Shown: piece by piece, positions 1-7,161 of the stretch
Position numbering within the stretch: the first letter of the stretch is position 1
Layout: each line of letters begins with the position of its first letter
Origin: an uncultured cyanobacterium
Lineage (GTDB): Bacteria > Cyanobacteriota > Cyanobacteriia > PCC-6307 > Cyanobiaceae
DNA: 12,797 nt
Direction: 5' to 3'
Assembly: GCA_903928835.1 (NCBI GenBank)
Contig: CAIYSK010000104.1
Coordinates: 1-12,797, forward strand
Program-made: the position numbers and the translations under genes
Notes under the pieces: generated by a model
Database searches by the model: none
Seen by the model: only the letters and a program-made list of their open reading frames with translations
Told to the model about the DNA's origin: nothing

Positions 1-143
1 GCTTCATGGCATAGGAAGAACTGGGAACCCCCGGTGTTCTTGCCGGCGTGGGCCATCGAAAACGTGCCGGCCTGATGCATATTTGCGTTGATCTCGCAGT
101 TGATCTGGTAACCAGGGCCACCGGTGCCAGCCATGCCCGGGCC
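1..143 (-). other. Cyclophilin-type peptidyl-prolyl isomerase core segment, N-terminal part missing, in frame with ribBA
   Basis: Reading minus from about 143, the frame gives [17 protein letters not shown], then [14 protein letters not shown], then [12 protein letters not shown] up to the window edge. These are the central cyclophilin motifs ([25 protein letters not shown]). Known cyclophilins have roughly 60-70 residues before this point, including the first strands and the catalytic arginine of the FHR motif. None of that is present here: the preceding residues are RibBA C-terminal extension, in the same frame (codons on plus positions divisible by 3). An internal ATG at 132-134 exists but would give a protein missing half the fold. 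Cyclophilin probably normally lies downstream of ribBA in this lineage (recollection, not tested), so a deletion could have fused the two. A sequence chimera is the main alternative. Confidence 0.8.
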
Positions 144-1598
144 TAGGAGCACGGCGAGGGCGGGCTGATTCAAGAGGGCCAGCAGGCGGGGATGGTCTTC
201 CACTTCCAAGCTGAGGCTCTCCTCCGCTGCCCATTGACGGAGTTGCTCCAGATGGGGAGCCCAGGCGAGAGGATCAGTCTGGCCATGCCAGGCCAGAACC
301 ACCTGGGGACCATCCATCATGTGGCCGAGTTTGGTGCGCTTGGTCTGGAGGTAAGCAGCGTTGTGCTGACCGGCATCCATCACCAAGGGCACCCGCCCTT
401 CGACCTGGAGTCCATAGCCGCCCAATCCGGCAATTTTGCGGGGATTGTTGGTGATCAGTTGCAGCCGATGTACGCCGAGATCACTCAGGATTTGGGCGCC
501 CACGCCGTAGTTGCGCAGGTCGGCGGCAAAGCCGAGCCTTTCGTTGGCCTCGACGGTGTCGAGGCCCGTGTCTTGCAGGGAATAGGCCTTGAGCTTGTTG
601 ATCAGACCAATACCCCGGCCTTCCTGGCGCAGATACACCACCACCCCCTCTCCGGCCGCTTCCACCATGCGGAGGGCCGCCTCAAGCTGGGGCCGGCAAT
701 CACAACGCAGGGAACCGAAGGCATCGCCCGTGAGGCATTCGGAGTGCACCCGAACCAAGACCGGGCCTACCGCTGTTTCGGGATGGCCTTTGACGATCGC
801 CATGTGCTCGCTGCCATCGAGCTCATTGCGGTAGCCGATGGCCCGAAACGTGCCGAAGGCACTGGGCATGGCGGCCTCGGCCTGGCGGCGTACAAAGCGC
901 TCCGTATCAAGCCTGTAGCCGATCAGATCGGCGATGTTGATCAGCTTGAGCTTGTGGCGCTGGGCGTAGTCCACCAATTGGGGCAACCGGGCCATGGATC
1001 CATCGGCGTTCTGGATCTCACAGATCACCCCAGCTGGATACAGGCCAGCTAACCGGGCTAAATCGATGGCGGCCTCGGTGTGGCCAGCCCGCTTGAGCAC
1101 CCCGCCTTGCTTGGCCCGGAGCGGAAAGATGTGTCCGGGGCGGCGAAGGTCGGCTGGCCGGGTGTTTGGGTGAATCGCCACCTGGATGGTACGGGCCCGA
1201 TCCTCGGCAGAGATTCCAGTGCTGACACCGTTTTCAGGACCCGCATCCACACTCACGGTGAAGGCGGTCTGGTTGCTGTCGGTATTGCGATCCACCATCA
1301 AGGGCAAATCCAAAACATCGAGGCGCTCGCCCTCCCTGGCGAGGCAAATCAGCCCCCTGGCCTCGGTGGCCATGAAGTTGATCTGCTCGGGGGTGGCGAA
1401 CTGGGCCGCACAGATCAAATCCCCCTCGTTTTCGCGATTTTCGTCGTCGACAACAACAACCGATTCCCCATTACGGATCGCGGCCAGGGCGTCCGCGATC
1501 GGATCGAAGGCAATGGCATTGCCCTGCTGGCTAGGCGGTTGGTCGCTCAGAAGGGTCAAAGGGAAGCCCACCGGGCCCATGGCCCCTAGCGCAATCAT
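1..1598 (-). CDS. ribBA: Bifunctional DHBP synthase / GTP cyclohydrolase II (riboflavin biosynthesis), 3' end off window and joined in frame to cyclophilin sequence
   Basis: RibBA makes the two riboflavin precursors: 3,4-dihydroxy-2-butanone 4-phosphate from ribulose 5-phosphate, and the pyrimidine product of GTP ring opening. The open frame has no stop from 1598 to the left edge (about 532 codons). The DHBP synthase half (about residues 18-215) carries [10 protein letters not shown] near residue 50 and [19 protein letters not shown] near 170. The cyclohydrolase II half carries [17 protein letters not shown] near 284 (zinc cysteines), [12 protein letters not shown] near 330 and the NNPRKI motif. 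A cyanobacterial-type C-terminal extension starts near 425 but breaks off around residue 485, where cyclophilin sequence follows without a frameshift. ATG 1598 is the longest start, 6 bp inside an in-frame stop at 1602-1604. ATG 1580 (AGGGG two bases upstream) is equally possible, and is preferred if the palindrome at 1600-1609 is its -10 element. The gene is divergent from argC. The family call is very sure; the 3' structure is not. Confidence 0.93.
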   Translation of the reverse strand, partial: MIALGAMGPVGFPLTLLSDQPPSQQGNAIAFDPIADALAAIRNGESVVVVDDENRENEGDLICAAQFATPEQINFMATEARGLICLAREGERLDVLDLPLMVDRNTDSNQTAFTVSVDAGPENGVSTGISAEDRARTIQVAIHPNTRPADLRRPGHIFPLRAKQGGVLKRAGHTEAAIDLARLAGLYPAGVICEIQNADGSMARLPQLVDYAQRHKLKLINIADLIGYRLDTERFVRRQAEAAMPSAFGTFRAIGYRNELDGSEHMAIVKGHPETAVGPVLVRVHSECLTGDAFGSLRCDCRPQLEAALRMVEAAGEGVVVYLRQEGRGIGLINKLKAYSLQDTGLDTVEANERLGFAADLRNYGVGAQILSDLGVHRLQLITNNPRKIAGLGGYGLQVEGRVPLVMDAGQHNAAYLQTKRTKLGHMMDGPQVVLAWHGQTDPLAWAPHLEQLRQWAAEESLSLEVEDHPRLLALLNQPALAVLLGPGMAGTGGPGYQINCEINANMHQAGTFSMAHAGKNTGGSQFFLCHE

Positions 1599-1599
1599 C

Positions 1600-1609
1600 C
1601 TTTATAAAG
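1600..1609. promoter_or_regulatory. Perfect 10-bp palindrome CTTTATAAAG, candidate shared -10 region for ribBA and argC
   Basis: This AT-rich self-complementary decamer stands out in a GC-rich gap between divergent ribBA and argC. Read on plus it contains TATAAA at 1603-1608, which would place a transcript start near 1615 and a leader of about 26 nt before argC. Read on minus it contains TATAAA at 1606-1601, which would place a start near 1594 and make ATG 1580, not ATG 1598, the ribBA start. No clear -35 boxes were recognised. The promoter role is inferred from position and composition only. Confidence 0.4.
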
Positions 1610-1640
1610 CCCGGTACGTTCGGCCCATGGGTCCCCCCCG

Positions 1641-2705
1641 ATGACAAGCAAGCGCGTTGCGGTCATAGGCGCGAGTGGCTACGGCGGTCTGCAGACCTTG
1701 CGTCTGCTCCACCAGCACCCGGGCTTGGAGGTCACCTTTTTGGGGGGCGAGCGCAGCAGCGGCAAGCGCTGGAGTTCCCTGGTTCCATTCCTGCCCCTAG
1801 CTGGCGACCCCGTTGTCCAGAGTCCGGATCCGGCAACTATCGCCGAGCAGGCCGATTTCGCCGTGCTCAGCCTGCCCAATGGGCTCGCGGCCCAACTGGT
1901 GCCGGCCCTGCTGGAGCGTGGGGTGCGGGTGGTCGATCTTTCCGCCGACTATCGCTACCGCTCCCTCGACGAGTGGAAGCAGGTGTATGTCCAGGAAGCC
2001 CAGGAGGTGGTTCGCAGCGACAGCCACCTCTGCCAGAGCGCCGTCTATGGCCTGCCGGAGTGGGAGGCCGAGCGGATCAAGGAGGCACGGCTGGTGGCCG
2101 CACCCGGCTGCTTCCCCACGGCTTCGCTGCTTGGCCTGTTGCCCTTTTTGAAGCAGGGATTGATCGACACCACTGCCATCGTGATTGATGCCAAAACCGG
2201 CACCTCCGGTGGGGGTAGGGCTGCCAAGGAAAACTTGCTCCTGGCTGAGGCCTCCGAGGCCGTCGCCCCCTACGGCGTGGTGGGCCATCGCCACACCAGT
2301 GAGATTGAGCAGGCCGCAAGCCAGGCGGCCGGTCAACCGATCCAGCTCCAGTTCACCCCCCACCTGATGCCAATGGTGCGCGGGCTCCTGGCCACGGTGT
2401 ACTGCAGGTTGCGCGACCCGGGCCTGCGCGCGGAGGATTGCCGCACCCTCTTGGAAGCGGCCTACCGCCATGCCCCCTGTGTGGATGTGCTGCCGGTGGG
2501 CACCTATCCCTCCACCAAGTGGGTGCGGCAAACCAATCGGGCCCTGCTTTCCGTGCAGGTTGACCCACGCACCGGCCAGCTGATCGTGATGGCGGCGATC
2601 GACAACCTGGTTAAGGGCCAGGCCGGCCAAGGGGTTCAATGCCTCAACCTGATGGCAGGGCTTGAGGCCACCACAGGGCTGCCCCTCTTACCCTTCTATC
2701 CCTAA
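1641..2705 (+). CDS. argC: N-acetyl-gamma-glutamyl-phosphate reductase
   Basis: ArgC catalyses the third step of arginine synthesis: NADPH-dependent reduction of N-acetylglutamyl phosphate to the semialdehyde, in the cytoplasm. The 354-residue product has the usual length. The N-terminal dinucleotide fold is visible as VAVIGASGYGGLQTLRLL (about residues 6-23). The active-site cysteine sits in APGCFPTA (C157), the GTSGGGRAAKE loop is at 187-197, and the conserved histidine is in VVGHRHTSE (H216). The ATG at 1641 places the Rossmann motif right at the N-terminus, as expected. No Shine-Dalgarno is seen; the leader is C-rich. The gene diverges from ribBA and ends with TAA overlapping the complementary TAG of purN. 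Nothing unusual was seen in the protein. Confidence 0.97.
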   Translation: MTSKRVAVIGASGYGGLQTLRLLHQHPGLEVTFLGGERSSGKRWSSLVPFLPLAGDPVVQSPDPATIAEQADFAVLSLPNGLAAQLVPALLERGVRVVDLSADYRYRSLDEWKQVYVQEAQEVVRSDSHLCQSAVYGLPEWEAERIKEARLVAAPGCFPTASLLGLLPFLKQGLIDTTAIVIDAKTGTSGGGRAAKENLLLAEASEAVAPYGVVGHRHTSEIEQAASQAAGQPIQLQFTPHLMPMVRGLLATVYCRLRDPGLRAEDCRTLLEAAYRHAPCVDVLPVGTYPSTKWVRQTNRALLSVQVDPRTGQLIVMAAIDNLVKGQAGQGVQCLNLMAGLEATTGLPLLPFYP

Positions 2706-3352
2706 AGCCCAATCCTTTGCGCAGCCAGGGCCACGGCCAAGGGCAGGATGTTGTGTTCCTGACGATGAATCCGGGCACTCAAACTGGCGTGGTCATCGGT
2801 TTTGAGGACGGGTACTGCTGCCTGCACGAGAATTTCTCCGGCATCCACCTCCTCACTCACCAGGTGGGCGGTGCATCCACTGAGGGTCACCCCCGCTGCC
2901 AGGGCTTGCCCCACGCCATCGATTCCCGGAAAGCTGGGCAGTAATGAGGGGTGGATGTTGATCAGCCGTCCCGGATAGGCCTGGATCAGCAGCGGAGTGA
3001 CAATCCGCATCCAACCGGCCATGGCCACCAGATCCACCTGCTGCTGCTGGAAGGTGTGGATCAGGGCCCGGTCTAAATCCTCCCTCTTCGGGTAGTGGCG
3101 GTGGTCGATCAGGGTTGTTGGAATGCCAAGCCGTTCAGCGCGCCTGTGGGCGCCGCATTGGTCGTTGTTCACCACAAGCAGGGCAATCTCAGCCCAACCC
3201 ATGCGGCAGCTCTCAACCAGGGCCTCGAAATTGCTGCCTTCACCTGAAGCCATCACACCCAGCCGCAATGGCTGCCGGGGTGATGGCCAATCCTGTGGCA
3301 ACGGCCACTGGACGGCGCCTTCATGATCGCTAGGGTCTGCTAAAGCGGGCAT
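2702..3352 (-). CDS. purN: Phosphoribosylglycinamide formyltransferase (GART)
   Basis: PurN transfers a formyl group from 10-formyltetrahydrofolate to GAR in purine synthesis. The 216-residue protein shows the substrate loop LGVMASGEGSNFEAL (31-45), AMAGWMRIV (110-118) and the catalytic motif NIHPSLLPSF (N132, H134). The third catalytic residue is probably D170 in EEVDAGE, which aligns with the ELDGG region of E. coli PurN. ATG 3352 was chosen because the frame upstream, although open to 3541, lies entirely over the opposite-strand gene starting at 3359 and reads as its shadow. The next Met (residue 34) would cut into the first strand and glycine loop. The roughly 30-residue leader before the fold fits my memory of picocyanobacterial PurN. 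The gene is tail-to-tail with argC (4 bp overlap) and head-to-head with the DUF1257 gene with only 6 bp between start codons. Confidence 0.95.
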   Translation of the reverse strand: MPALADPSDHEGAVQWPLPQDWPSPRQPLRLGVMASGEGSNFEALVESCRMGWAEIALLVVNNDQCGAHRRAERLGIPTTLIDHRHYPKREDLDRALIHTFQQQQVDLVAMAGWMRIVTPLLIQAYPGRLINIHPSLLPSFPGIDGVGQALAAGVTLSGCTAHLVSEEVDAGEILVQAAVPVLKTDDHASLSARIHRQEHNILPLAVALAAQRIGL

Positions 3353-3358
3353 TGCGCC

Positions 3359-3712
3359 ATGTCCCATCTCACCATCTTGCCAACCGTGCTTCGCGATGCC
3401 GAAGAATTGGCCCGTTGCCTTAAAGCCCTGGGCCATCACCCCGTATGGGGAGGCGTCTTGAAGGGCTTTGCAGAAGACGCCCAACCGGTTGTGCTGCAGA
3501 TCGACCTGGGCGGCGAGGCGAGACTGGGCTGGTCCCGCCAACAGGATGGATCTCTGGCGCTGGTGGGAGATTTACAACGACTCAGCCGCAGTCAATCAGC
3601 TGCTGGCCTGCTTGGGGAGATCACCCGCCGCTACGCCAGCCACAGGGCGCTGGCCACCCTGGCCGACCATGCCGCAGGGTTCATGGGCTGCCACGTAAGC
3701 GTTAGCGCCTAA
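3359..3712 (+). CDS. DUF1257 / Ycf35-like protein
   Basis: This is a small soluble protein of 117 residues. It begins MSHLTILPTVLRDAEELARCLKALGH, resembling the MSHFSTVRTKLRN...LGH opening of the DUF1257 (Ycf35) family, which is found in cyanobacteria and some algal plastids. The middle carries the family's hydrophobic beta pattern, and ITRRYASHRAL near residues 88-98 matches the conserved QRYAYH segment. There is no signal peptide or membrane segment. The family's biochemical function is unknown to me. The protein is clearly diverged from typical Ycf35 and rich in Gly, Ala and Arg. It is first in a probable plus-strand operon, 13 bp before the M61 peptidase. Its start lies 6 bp from the divergent purN start, so its promoter must be inside purN. 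Confidence 0.82.
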   Translation: MSHLTILPTVLRDAEELARCLKALGHHPVWGGVLKGFAEDAQPVVLQIDLGGEARLGWSRQQDGSLALVGDLQRLSRSQSAAGLLGEITRRYASHRALATLADHAAGFMGCHVSVSA

Positions 3713-3725
3713 CACCCGATTTCCG

Positions 3726-5483
3726 GTGCCACTCCTTCAGCTCGATCTCAGGGCCGCAAACCAGCATCTTGTGGGTGTGTGCCTTAGCCATACCCCCAGT
3801 CACCCCACCCTGCGCTTGTCGCTGCCGGCCTGGACCCCCGGCTCCTATCTCATTCGCGACTATGTGCGCCAGCTGGAAAGCCTGCGGATTACCCAGCAGG
3901 GGATGCCCCTGGAAAACCGCCGCACCAGTCCCTCGAGCTGGGAGGTTGAGCTTCAAAACCTTGAGCCCCTGGAGATTCACTACCAACTGGTAGCCACCGA
4001 GCTCAGCGTAAGGACCTGCCATCTCACGGCCGACCATGGCTTCCTGGCTTTGGCGGCCGTTGCCGTTCAAATCGAAGGGGAACGCTGGAATACCCACGGG
4101 CTTCAACTCCAATTACCAGCAGGGTGGGAGCCCTTTGTACCCCTGCCAGAACAAGCCGATGGCTCGAAGGTCGGCAGTGGCTGGATTGCAGCTAATACCT
4201 GGATTGCGGCTGATTTTGACCAGCTCATCGACACCCCAATCGAGGTGGGTCCCCACAACGCCCATGGCTTTTCCGTTGCGGCCGTGCCCCACCGCTGGGT
4301 GACCTGGGGACGAACCTTGGCGGGAGAAGACTTCATTACTGCAGACCCCCACTGGCTCGCCGACGTGGAGCGGGTCTGCCTGGCGTGTTGCGCGCTGATG
4401 GGGGTGGAACGGCCAGCGGCGGATCACTACCTGTTTGTGCTGCACCTCAGCGAGAAGGGCTATGGCGGTTTGGAGCACGACTCCAGCACCGTGTTGCACT
4501 ACAGCCGCAAGGCCCTGGCCAAGGGCGATGGCCGGCGCAAGCTGCTGCAATTGGTGGCCCATGAATACCTCCACCAGTGGAATGTGCGGCGTTTAAGGCC
4601 CGCAGAACTCAGCCCCTACCGCTACGGGGATGCCGTGGTAATTCCAACCCTTTGGTTTGCCGAAGGGGTCACGAGCTATGTCGATCAGCTACTGCCCTAT
4701 GCCGCTGGGATAACAACTGCTGAATCAGTGCTTGAGGATCTGGGCGCCGATCTGAGCCGCTACCTGCTGAGCCCTGGTCGAGCTGTGCAAAGTCTGCTGG
4801 AGAGCAGCCAGGAGTCCTGGGTAAAGCTTTACAAGAGCGACGCCTATTCGCCTAACAGCCAAATCAGTTATTACCTCAAGGGGGCTGTGCTGGCCCTCGT
4901 GCTCGATTTACTCCTGCGCCGCCATGGAGCATCGCTCACGCAGGTTTTGCAAAACCTCTGGCAAAGCCATGGCAGGTGGGGCAGGGGTTATCACGAATCG
5001 GATCTTGTCGAGGCTTTTGCATACTTCCATTCCCCCCTCTCCACCCTCTTACCCGAATGGCTACGCAGTCAGTCAGAGCCTCCCCTGCATGAGTTGCTCG
5101 CCGATGTTGGTCTTGAACTCACCCCAGAAACTGACAACCATCTCGACCTTGGCGCCAGCGTGGAGCTGAAAGCCGGCCAGTTGTGGGTGCAAAGGGTTAA
5201 CCGACAAGGTCCCGCATCCCAGGCGGGATTGATGGTGGGCGATGAGCTCGTGGCCCTCGATGCTGAGCGCCTTTGCCACCCGGAGGATCTCGGTCCCTTG
5301 CTGGATCTCAAGTATTCTGGCCACCAGCGTCAGCTGCTCATCTCCCGGGATGGTCTGATGCGCAACCTGACAATTAGGCCAGCCAATCCAGCGATCAAGG
5401 CCTGGACCCTGGGCCTGGTTGCTAGCCAAACGGGGCAGACATCGGACCAGCGCAACCGCTGGTTGGGCCTGCAACCGGCATGA
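3726..5483 (+). CDS. M61 family peptidase with C-terminal PDZ domain
   Basis: This is a predicted zinc metallopeptidase of the M61 (glycyl aminopeptidase-like) family, 585 residues. The N-terminal beta domain covers about residues 1-175 and includes AWTPGSYLIRDY (35-46), typical of the family. The catalytic region holds GYGGLEH (245-251), the zinc-binding HEYLH (279-283) and the likely third ligand E313 in WFAEGVTSY, followed by SYYLKGAV (381-388). A PDZ domain spans about 475-550, with GPASQAGLMVGDELVALD (495-512). No signal peptide is visible, so it is probably cytoplasmic. The start is GTG, since no ATG lies near the conserved N-terminus; it falls 13 bp after the DUF1257 stop. The stop overlaps the next gene's start (ATGA), implying translational coupling. 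The natural substrate is unknown. The family call is firm. Confidence 0.93.
   Translation: MPLLQLDLRAANQHLVGVCLSHTPSHPTLRLSLPAWTPGSYLIRDYVRQLESLRITQQGMPLENRRTSPSSWEVELQNLEPLEIHYQLVATELSVRTCHLTADHGFLALAAVAVQIEGERWNTHGLQLQLPAGWEPFVPLPEQADGSKVGSGWIAANTWIAADFDQLIDTPIEVGPHNAHGFSVAAVPHRWVTWGRTLAGEDFITADPHWLADVERVCLACCALMGVERPAADHYLFVLHLSEKGYGGLEHDSSTVLHYSRKALAKGDGRRKLLQLVAHEYLHQWNVRRLRPAELSPYRYGDAVVIPTLWFAEGVTSYVDQLLPYAAGITTAESVLEDLGADLSRYLLSPGRAVQSLLESSQESWVKLYKSDAYSPNSQISYYLKGAVLALVLDLLLRRHGASLTQVLQNLWQSHGRWGRGYHESDLVEAFAYFHSPLSTLLPEWLRSQSEPPLHELLADVGLELTPETDNHLDLGASVELKAGQLWVQRVNRQGPASQAGLMVGDELVALDAERLCHPEDLGPLLDLKYSGHQRQLLISRDGLMRNLTIRPANPAIKAWTLGLVASQTGQTSDQRNRWLGLQPA
5480..5483 (+). promoter_or_regulatory. 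ATGA start/stop overlap coupling peptidase and amidase genes
   Basis: The ATG of the amidase (5480-5482) shares bases with the TGA of the M61 peptidase (5481-5483). No Shine-Dalgarno precedes it, so re-initiation by ribosomes finishing the peptidase is the simplest explanation for translation of the amidase. The overlap is directly visible; coupling is inferred. Confidence 0.7.
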
Positions 5484-6349
5484 ACCAACCAGAGCACCAG
5501 GCCCCACGAATCCCTACCGGTAGAAACGGTGTTCTTTTGATCACCGGTTCTGTGCTGATCGGAGGTCTTTTGGCCATGGGTGCCTTGGGCTGGATCGGGC
5601 GTGGGGGGGGCTTCAGCTCCTCCGGCCAAAGCCCAACCAGTGCCCATGCAGAAGCGGGCCACGGTGTTCCCGTTCCGCCAGCCAAACCGGCCTGGGTGTC
5701 TCCCCTGCAACCCAGCTGCAGCGTTCAGGATTTGGACCAGCGTCAACACTTACAAGCCCTACTGGTCGCCTTGCGAACTTCACCAAAGAAGGTGCGGGTG
5801 GACCCCACCAACTTTGGCGAGCGTTTCCGGCGCGATGCCTTTGGCCATGCCGTCGACCCAACGCCCCGGCTTGTCGTTTTGCACGAAACGGTCTATGGCC
5901 TGAACTCCGCGATCCAAACCTTCACCACGGCCCACCCTAAGGATGAAGACCAGGTCAGTTATCACGCCTTGATTGGTGAGGATGGGACGGTGGTGCAATT
6001 AATCGATCCTTCAATGCGGGCTTTTGGAGCAGGCAACTCCGCCTTCAATGGCCAATGGGTGGTCACCAATCCCAAGGTGGGAGGCTCGGTTAATAACTTC
6101 GCCCTGCATGTGAGCTTGGAAACGCCGCTCGATGGCGAAAATGACAATGTTGGCCACAGCGGGTACAGCTCCGCCCAGTACGACTCCCTTGCCGCCCTGT
6201 TGGCTGATTGGATGGGCCGCTACCCCATCACCCTTGAGGCGATCACCACCCATCGGGCTGTCGACCTCGGAGGTGAACGGGCCGATCCGCGCAGCTTTAA
6301 CTGGCAGGCCCTGCAGGAACGGCTGCAAAACCTTGGACTTCTTTGCTGA
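5480..6349 (+). CDS. N-acetylmuramoyl-L-alanine amidase (Amidase_2 / PGRP fold), membrane-anchored
   Basis: This is a predicted zinc amidase cleaving the bond between muramic acid and L-alanine of peptidoglycan, in the periplasm. The 289-residue protein starts with a short polar stretch, then a hydrophobic segment (about 17-40, LLITGSVLIGGLLAMGALGW), followed by a Gly/Ser/Pro-rich linker. This suggests a signal anchor. The catalytic domain runs from about 128 to the end. Candidate zinc ligands are H135 in VVLHET, H258 in TTHRAVD and D269 in ADPRSF, and the diagnostic SYHALIGEDGTVVQLID strand pair is at 160-176. Length and motif order fit Amidase_2. It is translationally coupled to the M61 peptidase and convergent with a lysozyme-like secreted protein. 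Remodelling of the cell's own wall is the likely role; an AmpD-like recycling role is less likely given the membrane anchor. Confidence 0.9.
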   Translation: MNQPEHQAPRIPTGRNGVLLITGSVLIGGLLAMGALGWIGRGGGFSSSGQSPTSAHAEAGHGVPVPPAKPAWVSPLQPSCSVQDLDQRQHLQALLVALRTSPKKVRVDPTNFGERFRRDAFGHAVDPTPRLVVLHETVYGLNSAIQTFTTAHPKDEDQVSYHALIGEDGTVVQLIDPSMRAFGAGNSAFNGQWVVTNPKVGGSVNNFALHVSLETPLDGENDNVGHSGYSSAQYDSLAALLADWMGRYPITLEAITTHRAVDLGGERADPRSFNWQALQERLQNLGLLC

Positions 6350-6352
6350 AGA

Positions 6353-6368
6353 AGGTTGCTTTCAACCT
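6353..6368. terminator. Small hairpin AGGTTG-CTTT-CAACCT between convergent genes
   Basis: A perfect 6-bp stem with a 4-base loop fills the 17-bp gap between the amidase stop and the stop codon of the opposing gene, overlapping that stop codon. The minus-strand flank (TCTTC) is only mildly T-rich and the plus flank is AAATCAAGG, so it lacks a classic U-tract. It could act as a weak bidirectional terminator or an RNA 3' end stabiliser. Confidence 0.3.
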
Positions 6369-7161
6369 AAATCAAGGGTGATCTATTGGTCTGGCGAACC
6401 CCATACATCACCGCATGCAATTCCGTGTCCTGCATGGCCCGAAGAATGCGCCGCGGGTAATCCAACTTGCCATTGTGGAGGTAGGCAAGGGTTGCGAGTT
6501 GCTTGGCCTCGTGGGGGTTGGTGCTTGCCTGCAGGGTGTGGTTCTGGGGAAAGTCCAATTCCTTGGATAGCCGGGCGAATTTACCGATGAGGAGGATCAC
6601 ATTTTGATCCGGATCCAGCAAGCGATCCCGCGCTTTGGAAACATCAGTTTCACTGGCATTTGGCTTTAAGAGCCCCTGGTGAACCATTTCGCCAAGGCCT
6701 AGCTGGGCCGGGCCGTGGGTTTGAAACAGGCCTGAATGGGCCGCGATCGGTAAATCCTCACCGGGCTTGGCATGGCGCATTTCATCAAATAAAACAGCGG
6801 CCACCAGCATCGGGTTGACATGGCGCTTTTGTGATTCCTTGAGAATCAGGGGTTGTAAGTCCTGGATGCGGCCGAGGGTATAGCTCCGCAATGGCTGGAG
6901 TTGGTCGATGCCCTGGGTGAAGAGCTGGGCGAGGCGGGGCTGGGAACCGTGAACGCCAAAGCGAAGCTGAAGCTGCTTGAGCTCCTTGGCAGAAAATTGA
7001 ACCGGGTCAGCACCTTCCCCATCTCCCGGAGGGGCGTTGATACTGCTGCTTAAACCCGGATCCAAGAGGAGCCGGGGGTCAGCTTGCCGCTGACTGAGCG
7101 GCATCACGGCCAATCCCAGCAACAAGCCCGCTAAAGCAAGGTGGCGATAACGCAGGGACAA
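6367..7161 (-). CDS. Secreted protein with lytic transglycosylase/lysozyme-like features
   Basis: I cannot assign this 264-residue protein to a named family with certainty. The N-terminus (residues 7-22, hydrophobic after Arg residues) looks like a signal peptide; no lipobox cysteine is present. The central part reads VNPMLVAAVLFDEMRH (115-130), then SGLFQTHGPAQLGL (143-156). The C-terminal part has LATLAYLHNGKLDYPRRIL (222-240). This order (helix with a glutamate, a G-x-x-Q / G-x-A-Q turn, then an A-Y-x-N-G-x(4)-Y segment) mirrors lysozyme-superfamily transglycosylases, with E127 the candidate catalytic acid. The frame is closed upstream by a stop at 7195-7197 and has no ATG or GTG before 7161, so TTG is the only early start. 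It converges on the amidase with 17 bp between stops. A cell-wall role is inferred. Confidence 0.75.
   Translation of the reverse strand: MSLRYRHLALAGLLLGLAVMPLSQRQADPRLLLDPGLSSSINAPPGDGEGADPVQFSAKELKQLQLRFGVHGSQPRLAQLFTQGIDQLQPLRSYTLGRIQDLQPLILKESQKRHVNPMLVAAVLFDEMRHAKPGEDLPIAAHSGLFQTHGPAQLGLGEMVHQGLLKPNASETDVSKARDRLLDPDQNVILLIGKFARLSKELDFPQNHTLQASTNPHEAKQLATLAYLHNGKLDYPRRILRAMQDTELHAVMYGVRQTNRSPLI

Noticed and set aside
192..1052. Long plus-strand open frame (286 codons) opposite ribBA
   Set aside because: It lies wholly antisense to a clearly conserved RibBA frame and its translation has no recognisable domain. Such frames are common opposite GC-rich genes.
1797..2639. Long minus-strand open frame (280 codons) opposite argC
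   Set aside because: It is antisense to conserved argC. The His/Gly/Gln-rich translation is a typical shadow of GC-rich coding sequence.
3353..3541. Upstream extension of purN to 3541
   Set aside because: The extra 63 codons fall entirely over the plus-strand DUF1257 gene, have no PurN similarity, and would make the protein much longer than the family.
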